Of a stretch of DNA of 64,000 nt, positions 58,082-64,000 are shown in pieces; the stretch's first letter is position 1; every line of letters starts with the position of its first letter. Both the position numbers and the translations under genes were made by a program. The DNA lies in NCBI RefSeq assembly GCF_014633365.1, contig NC_068346.1, forward strand, positions 33,088,639-33,152,638, written 5' to 3'. Under the pieces are notes generated by a model. That model was not told where the DNA came from. It made no database searches and saw nothing but the letters and a program-made list of their open reading frames with translations. The DNA is from Diospyros lotus (Eukaryota > Streptophyta > Magnoliopsida > Ericales > Ebenaceae).

Positions 58082-59958
58082 TGCGTTGTAATATCCCGAA
58101 AATTGAGAAATAAATAATGATTATTAATTCGGTGTTTGAGGACATTATTGAATATTTGAGAAATTAAGGAAAAATAATAATTTATGTTGTTTGAGGAAAA
58201 TAAGGAATTAAAGGTAATTAATTAAATTATTTGGAAATGATTAATTATTATTAATTATCGTAATTGTGGTGATTATTATATAATTGTGGGTTAAAAGGAA
58301 ATATTAATTTATTTAGGTATTTGGAGAATTAAGAAAAATGTTTATTTATGTAATTTTGAGGAAATAGGAAATTTAGGTATAATTAATTGAATTGGGGGTA
58401 TTTATGAAATAAGAAAATAAATTAACTCAGTGGAATTTTTGGAAATGTCACGGTGTAAGTGAAATAAGAAGGAAATAGAAGATCAGGCGTATGTGCAATT
58501 AATGGAAATAGTGGGTGCTGAAGTGTGATTTGCGGAAGTGATTGAAAGTCACTTTAAATTTAATGGAAAACCCTTATAGGTTGAAGATGGGCGTGGGTGC
58601 GGGCGATCGCGTGCGAGGCCGACCAGACGAGGGACGCGGGATCAAACCTGTGGGCGTGCGCACGAGGCTGGGAGAAATTTGCTGATTTTTCAGCAAATTC
58701 CTCCCCGAAACGACGTCGTTTCGGCGAGGCGGTGAAGCCTTCAGCGGCTGCGCTGGTCATTTCGGGGAGGCGGTGAAGCCTTCAGCGGCTGCCCCAGCGG
58801 CTGCCACGTGGCCTCTCCCCAGCTGCCCATTTTGTTCTCTTTTTAAGCCCAATTCGGGCGTCCCGAAACAGTAGCAAGCAGCAAGAAAATTTGAAGAAGA
58901 AAAAGCTCGCGCGCAGTGAGGAAATGGTGGAATTTGGGAGCAAAATTTGAGTTTAAATGCAGTATAATTGAGTTTTAATTAATCAGGTAAGTAAAGAATG
59001 ATGTATTAAATATTTTGCACGGTTAGAATTTTATTTTGGGTCTTATTTTGTTAATTTTGGGAGTTTAATCTATTTTGCAGCGTGTATTATTTTGGTGCCA
59101 TTCAAGCGTAGAAACACTGTAAACAGCTAAATAGAGGCAAGCTCCCTCTACCCTTGCGATTTTTTTTTATTTTATAAATCCCTTGTCTTCCCTCAATTCG
59201 TTTCGATTTCGCATATTAATTATATGAATTAAGGATATTATTAGCATGATTTAATTTAAAATAAATATGAGATTTATTGGGATTTTATTTGCGGTGCGCC
59301 TACGTGGGATTTTAGACAGTTAAATTATTTATATTACACGGTTAGATTTAACTAATGCGAGCTATGGTTTTATTAATCGCTATTAAACGTTTTACTTCGA
59401 ATCGGGAGTGTAAGAAGGGTAGGAAACGGCTGTGTAAAGGCAAGTTCCTAACCCTCTCCTTCTGTTCTTTAATTCCCATAAAAGACCCCGTGATTTTTCG
59501 TATTTTATCCCCTCCCTTACTCTAATTCGGCGCCTAGCATTATTTATTGAGTTGTTATCCATTTGTTTTGATTTAAAATTAAATCTGAGACTTCTAGAAC
59601 TTTATTTATTGTGTGCCTACAGGGGTTTGTACCACCCCCATTCCTTTTGGGAATGATGTTGAACCAGCTTGGGGACTAGGTTCCTAGACGTGCGGATTTA
59701 TTTATGGTTTTCTCGAGTTTATTTATGGTTCGGTTAGAGCTATCGACCAGTAGGGCAGGGGTCGGCTGTTTGGTGACGTTGGGGTAGATTATTGTACGGC
59801 CCTGAAGTGGACCGTTAGGTGGACACTCCTAGTTACTGGCCGTTGACCGGTGCCGGGCACTGCTGACTAGCTCTACCAGTATGTGATTTACTGCACGTTT
59901 AGATTCATTATATTATTGTTCATGATTTGATATGCACATGGGTACAGGTAGACATGGC

Positions 59959-60160
59959 CACGGTTCATGAACCGCCGGTTCCGGTTCATGAACTGCCGGT
60001 TCCGGTTCAAGAAATCTTTGAACCTGAACCGAACCGCCCAAGGGCGGTTTGGGACGGTTCGGTTCCGGTTCCGGTTCGTGCCGGTTCGGTCAACGGTTTG
60101 GACCGGTTCGGTCAACGGTTTGAGCCGGTTCGGTCAACGGTTCCGGTTCCGGTTCAAACC
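59959..60160. repeat. Left subterminal CCGGTT repeat array
   Basis: GGTTCCGGTTC, CCGGTTCGGTCAACGG and related words recur about every 10-25 bp. The inverted counterpart is at 62895-63010. hAT transposases bind short subterminal repeats, so these are likely binding sites. Open frames across the array are artefacts. Confidence 0.8.
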
Positions 60161-60531
60161 GAATTTTTTTAATTTTTTTTAAATATTGTTGTATTCAATT
60201 TTGGTCCTTGTTCCGTTGTTCGGTTCGGTTTGATTTCGATTTTTAATTGTTAAATGTAATTGTAAATATAAATATTCTCAACCATATTTTTAATAAAAAA
60301 ACACTACTAAAAATTGAAGAAATATAAGTAATAATTTCATTAAAAATAATTAAAACAACTAAACAAGTATGTAATACAAGTAATTAATTTTTACAAATGT
60401 GAAAAATAAAAAATAAAAAATAGAATTAGACTTAATTTCATTAAAAAATAATTACAACAAAAATGTAATACAAGTAATTAATTTTTACAAATGTGAAAAA
60501 AAATAAAATATGGACTTGGATGAGTTAGATC

Positions 60532-62556
60532 CTACGCATCTTCATTGGAGTCGGAAGTCGCCGTTGTTGAACCATCATTAACCCATTCGTCAGATGATGA
60601 TGAATGGATAAGTTCTTCTTGACGTCGCATGTTAGCTCTTTCCCAATCATCGAGGCAAACTTGAGCTTCCAATGATTCTGGAGCCAATCTTGATCTTCTT
60701 TCGTCCAAAATGTTGCCTCCACTACTGAATGTTTGTTCAACGGCTACAGTTGAAGCTGGAACTGCAAGAAGTTGACTTGCAATAATTGCAAGAGTTGGAA
60801 ATGTCTCCTTGTGCCTTTTCCACCACTCCAAAATTTCAAAATTTAAACCTGTATCATCACCAAACTCAAAAACTGTGGTTAGATAAGTTTCGAGCTCCGA
60901 ATGTGAGCTCGATCTAGGTTTTTTCCTCCTTAGATCTAAAAATTTATGACCCCATTTCATTGGTTGGGAGGAAGAGGAATGCGAAGCCATGGATGGAAAT
61001 GATTCTTCACTACTAGGAGCAATAACATATGCTTCATATAATTGATTGCATAAAGTTCTAACCTTAGAAATTATAATATTCACATCAATTTCTTCATTAT
61101 TTTCTAATCCTAACAACGAATAATAGTTAGACAAACACTCAATTAAACCATCAAATTTACACCTAGGATCAAATACCATAGTAACAAGAGAAATTTCAGG
61201 AATAAATTGATAATAACGTAACCATTTTTCTCTCATTTCTAAAACAGCATGACAAATTTCTTCAACATTAATTCCTTCCATTAATACACCGGCCACATTC
61301 ATTGCTTCTATTAAAAATTGATGTGAAGTTGGTTTATAAACACTACTAAGTGTATGAGTAGCATCATTAAAAATTCGTAAAATATTCAAAATTGAACTAC
61401 AAACATTCCACATAGTTGGAAAAATAGGATATTGTGGAATATAATTTGCTGCAAAAGAACACAATAAATCTTTATATTCAAAAGATTGATTAAGTAATTT
61501 AAAAGTTGAGTTCCAACGAGTAGGGACATCTTTTGAAAAACGTTTTGGGGTTTGACCATTGGAGGTGCAAAAATGTGCCCATGCTTTTGCAGTTTGAGGG
61601 TGTACCCAAATATAAGAAATAACATTTCTAATTGGATCTAAATAAGAATTAAGTGACTTAATGCCATCTTGAACACATAAATTTAAAACATGGCATGCAC
61701 ATCTAACATGAAAAAATCTTCCACCAAAATTTGGTTGGCAAATTCTTTTCAATTCATTAATAGAAGTAGTATTAGCCGATGCATTATCAAAAGAAATTGA
61801 AAAAATTCTATTAACTAATCTATATTCTTGTAAAATTTGTTGAATTAATCTACAAATATTTTCAGCATTATGACTTTCATCAAAACATCGATACGCAAGA
61901 ATTCTTTTTTGTAAAACATAATTTTCATCAACCCAATGACAAGTAATACCCATATATGAATGAGTTTGCCAATGATCACTCCAAATATCACTACAAATAG
62001 AAACATTAATATTATTGTTTTGAAAATATGTTATCAATTCAATTTTTGAGTTTTTAAACAATTTTAACAAATTCCTTTTCAAAGTATTTCTAGGAATTGA
62101 TTTAAAACTAGGATTAACAAAGTTTTGACAAAATCGAGTAAAACCTAATTTTTCACCAAAACTAAAAGATAAATGATCAATTGCTACCATTTCAGCTAAA
62201 CCAGACCTACAATTAGCTTCATTATAATGAAATAATTGAGGAGAGTTTGAAGAGGTAGCAAACCCGGATATTTGTGTTTGATCGCGTCTCAATCCAACCT
62301 TGAGCGGGTGCTTTGTTTGCAAATGTCGGGCGAAAGTACCATATCCACCTCCTTGCTTGAATTTGTATACCTGATTACAATAATTACAAGATACATCAAA
62401 TTTACCATCTCCTTTTGGTGTTTTCTTGAAATGAATATTAAAAATATCAGAAGTAGAAATTTTTTCACCTCCCTTTTGTTGAGTTTCACTCTCTTGTGCT
62501 TGAAAATTTTGAGCTTCAAACTCAACATTTTCAAAATTTCTACCTTCACTTGCCAT
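60532..62556 (-). CDS. hAT-family transposase, intact
   Basis: Single exon of 674 residues, starting at ATG 62554-62556. Codons further upstream belong to an AT-rich leader with no conserved sequence. A BED zinc finger lies at about 40-85 (C57, C60, H78, H83). The RNase-H-like catalytic core follows, with D190 in CSDIWSDHW, D257 in SISFDNASAN, the CxxH pair C286/H289 in RCACHVLNL, RW at 347-348 and E607 in STVAVEQTFSSGG. The C-terminal hATC dimerisation region runs about 570-642 (FEILEWWKRHKETFPTLAII, LDERRSRL). The enzyme would excise and insert the element by binding its ends in the nucleus. The protein resembles the plant RICESLEEPER/DAYSLEEPER and Ac-like group. There is no stop, frameshift or missing catalytic residue, and the linked inverted repeats are intact, which argues for a transposon rather than a domesticated gene. 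Confidence 0.95.
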   Translation of the reverse strand: MASEGRNFENVEFEAQNFQAQESETQQKGGEKISTSDIFNIHFKKTPKGDGKFDVSCNYCNQVYKFKQGGGYGTFARHLQTKHPLKVGLRRDQTQISGFATSSNSPQLFHYNEANCRSGLAEMVAIDHLSFSFGEKLGFTRFCQNFVNPSFKSIPRNTLKRNLLKLFKNSKIELITYFQNNNINVSICSDIWSDHWQTHSYMGITCHWVDENYVLQKRILAYRCFDESHNAENICRLIQQILQEYRLVNRIFSISFDNASANTTSINELKRICQPNFGGRFFHVRCACHVLNLCVQDGIKSLNSYLDPIRNVISYIWVHPQTAKAWAHFCTSNGQTPKRFSKDVPTRWNSTFKLLNQSFEYKDLLCSFAANYIPQYPIFPTMWNVCSSILNILRIFNDATHTLSSVYKPTSHQFLIEAMNVAGVLMEGINVEEICHAVLEMREKWLRYYQFIPEISLVTMVFDPRCKFDGLIECLSNYYSLLGLENNEEIDVNIIISKVRTLCNQLYEAYVIAPSSEESFPSMASHSSSSQPMKWGHKFLDLRRKKPRSSSHSELETYLTTVFEFGDDTGLNFEILEWWKRHKETFPTLAIIASQLLAVPASTVAVEQTFSSGGNILDERRSRLAPESLEAQVCLDDWERANMRRQEELIHSSSSDEWVNDGSTTATSDSNEDA

Positions 62557-62733
62557 TTTTTTGAAAAAAGTATGATAATAAAAAAATATAATAATGATAA
62601 AATAATATAGTAACAAGTAATAAATAATTAACAATATAATTGAATAAATTGATAAATAACAAAATGAGAAGATTGAAGAAATTGAAATTGAAATATTAAA
62701 TGAGAGACAAAATTGAGAGAATAATAGCTTGAG

Positions 62734-62738
<5 letters not shown>

Positions 62739-62772
<34 letters not shown>
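62739..62772. repeat. (AG)n microsatellite in the hAT 5' leader
   Basis: About 17 AG units, 180 bp upstream of the transposase start. It reads as a CT-rich leader on the minus strand, as is common in plant 5' UTRs. Confidence 0.85.
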
Positions 62773-62774
<2 letters not shown>

Positions 62775-62889
62775 TGTGAAAAATGAGTGGGGGAGGGAGG
62801 GGTATATATAGATAGGAATTATAAAATTAAAAAAAAAAAAAATTAATAAAATTGGCAGCCAACGGTCCAATTTTGGACCGTTGGGGGGG

Positions 62890-63012
62890 GGGGTTGTTCC
62901 GGTTCCGCGGAACCGGCGGTTCCGGTTCCCCGGAACCTTGAACCGGAACCGGACCGAATTTCGCCGGTTCAGTCCGGTTCCGGTTCCGGTTCGAACCGCC
63001 GGTCCGGTTCAA
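62890..63012. repeat. Right subterminal CCGGTT repeat array
   Basis: GGTTCCGGTTCCGCGG, CCGGAACC and CCGGTTCCGGTTCGAACC words fill the last 130 bp before the right terminus. Many are palindromic or paired in opposite orientation and mirror the left array. Confidence 0.8.
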
Positions 63013-64000
63013 TTTTGGCCATGTCTAGGTACAGGTTGCATGTTGGGATATTCATTTATTGAGTATGCTTGGACACGGACATTCTAGCTTGGTTAGGTTG
63101 CATCTAGCACGGGCATATGCATCGCGTGTGGTTTACTATGTGGGCGGAGCATGGCCTGATGCTTGGATGTATGGGCGCCAGTGTATCACGTTGATGTTCA
63201 TTACGCAATTGCATTTTTATGTGCATTGCATAGCTACTGGTAGTATATAGTTCTCGGACAGGAGTACCGTTCCGAGGGAGCCTATGGCTCAGGTGTCGGG
63301 AGTACCGACATGGACGGGTGACGGGAGTATAGACCAGGGACAACGCGCGCAAGTTTGTTGGAGATACATGTTGCCTTTTAGGGCAACGGCAGGTTGGTAT
63401 GAGACTTGGGTGCCGTGTGTCTTGTGTGGGCCTCAAGGACCGGTATGTGTTTTCATTATGCTATGCTATTGTGTTGTAGCGTCTCATGGCTTGTGTGTAC
63501 TTGGGGGTTGGGGTTCTGGGGAGAGTTTATTGGATTTATACAGCCTTCAACCTTTCTTTTCTTATGCCTGCTGAGTCTCTCGACTTACCCTGCTTTTCAT
63601 AATTCCAGGTAGTGGCAGCGTGAGTCCGGGCAAGAGAGTCAGCTTTTAGCAGCAGTGTCAGTATGGTGTACAGGCAGTCCCATCAATCTCTGTCAACTCT
63701 GATGTCTGAGTAGGATTTACTTTATTATTTTTACTGTGTCAGGTCTTCCCTCGAGTCTCGTATATATCGGCACAGGAGTTTGTTTTCATTTATTTATCAT
63801 GTGACCGCTGTGTTAGCGGGGTACCCGTAGTGCATGCATGTGTTTAGCTTCACTTCTGCTGTTCTTATTTTTGTGTATGCATGCCAGGGTGATTCTTGTC
63901 TTGCGTTCATTCTTTTTTTCCCTTCCGTAGGCGCTCCCGTTCGGGTAGTCCGGGTGGTTGGAATATCCGGGTGGGGGTGCTTACATGCGTAGTGTTTTTA

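Larger units (their letters stand above)
59949..63027 (-). mobile_element. Intact, possibly autonomous hAT transposon
   Basis: GGTACAGG at 59941-59948 and 63028-63035 is an exact 8-bp target duplication. The termini are perfect 12-bp inverted repeats, TAGACATGGCCA. The 3079-bp element holds one long minus-strand transposase gene, and CCGGTT-type repeats crowd both ends. Nothing in the ends, duplication or gene shows decay, so the insertion is recent. It lies inside the solo LTR at 58087-63985 and so came after that LTR. Confidence 0.95.
58087..63985 (+). mobile_element. Solo LTR (gypsy type) interrupted by a hAT element
   Basis: Starts TGTAATATCCCGAAAATTG and ends GGTGGGGGTGCTTACA, so TGTAA and TTACA are inverted termini. 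TGCGT at 58082-58086 and 63986-63990 is an exact 5-bp duplication. Without the hAT insertion the LTR is about 2.8 kb. No primer site follows the right end and no clear polypurine tract abuts the left end, so this is a solo LTR. A GC-rich segment (58580-58850) includes a duplicated GGCGGTGAAGCCTTCAGCGG. AGGCAAG-TCC-ctaccctt-like text occurs twice (near 59136 and 59437). Assignment to the Tekay/Del group is a guess from the ends and size. Confidence 0.85.

Noticed and set aside
59888..60182. Overlapping frames with repeated NRNRTV/VPVPV-type translations
   Set aside because: They are translations of the CCGGTT subterminal array of the hAT element and not proteins.

Overview
This window is nuclear DNA of a eudicot plant, probably a woody species. 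It is AT-rich, most of it is nested transposable elements, genes are sparse and carry GT-AG introns, and the retroelements use tRNA-Met primer sites (TGGTATCAGAGC). I cannot name the species. Only three host genes are well supported: a Dof zinc-finger transcription factor (11949-13018, +, two exons), a 62-residue single-span membrane protein (38570-39010, +, two short exons) and an intronless KIN17-type nucleic-acid-binding protein (49034-50227, +).

Layout. Bases 1-7250 hold a three-level nest of inverted-repeat elements (813-2262), a small GC-rich island and a roughly 63-bp tandem repeat. Bases 7250-10700 carry a dispersed repeat and a decayed Ty1/copia element. Bases 10700-17000 contain the Dof gene and its AT-rich flanks. 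Bases 17000-23200 hold an LTR-like block, a dead LINE on the minus strand, a second LINE-like remnant and a SINE. Bases 23200-35300 are gene-poor, with several MITEs and tandem duplications. Bases 35300-39810 hold a complete non-autonomous hAT element, a truncated relative, a 1.2-kb fold-back Mutator-like element and, 86 bp downstream of it, the small membrane-protein gene. Bases 40350-44790 are a truncated Tat-type gypsy element carrying a minus-oriented solo LTR. Bases 45307-47664 are a deleted gypsy element with a perfect target duplication and an inserted SINE. KIN17 follows. Bases 52669-57653 hold decayed gypsy gag pieces and a young, gag-only gypsy element. Bases 58087-63985 are a solo LTR with an intact hAT element (59949-63027) inside it.

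The most notable object is that hAT element. It has a 12-bp terminal inverted repeat, a perfect 8-bp target duplication (GGTACAGG), an uninterrupted 674-codon transposase with BED finger, RNase-H-like core and hATC domain, and dense CCGGTT-type repeats next to both ends. It looks like a recent, possibly autonomous insertion. I found no CRISPR, operon-like cluster or other new kind of system. The interest here lies in the exact insertion footprints, which let many nested events be ordered in time.
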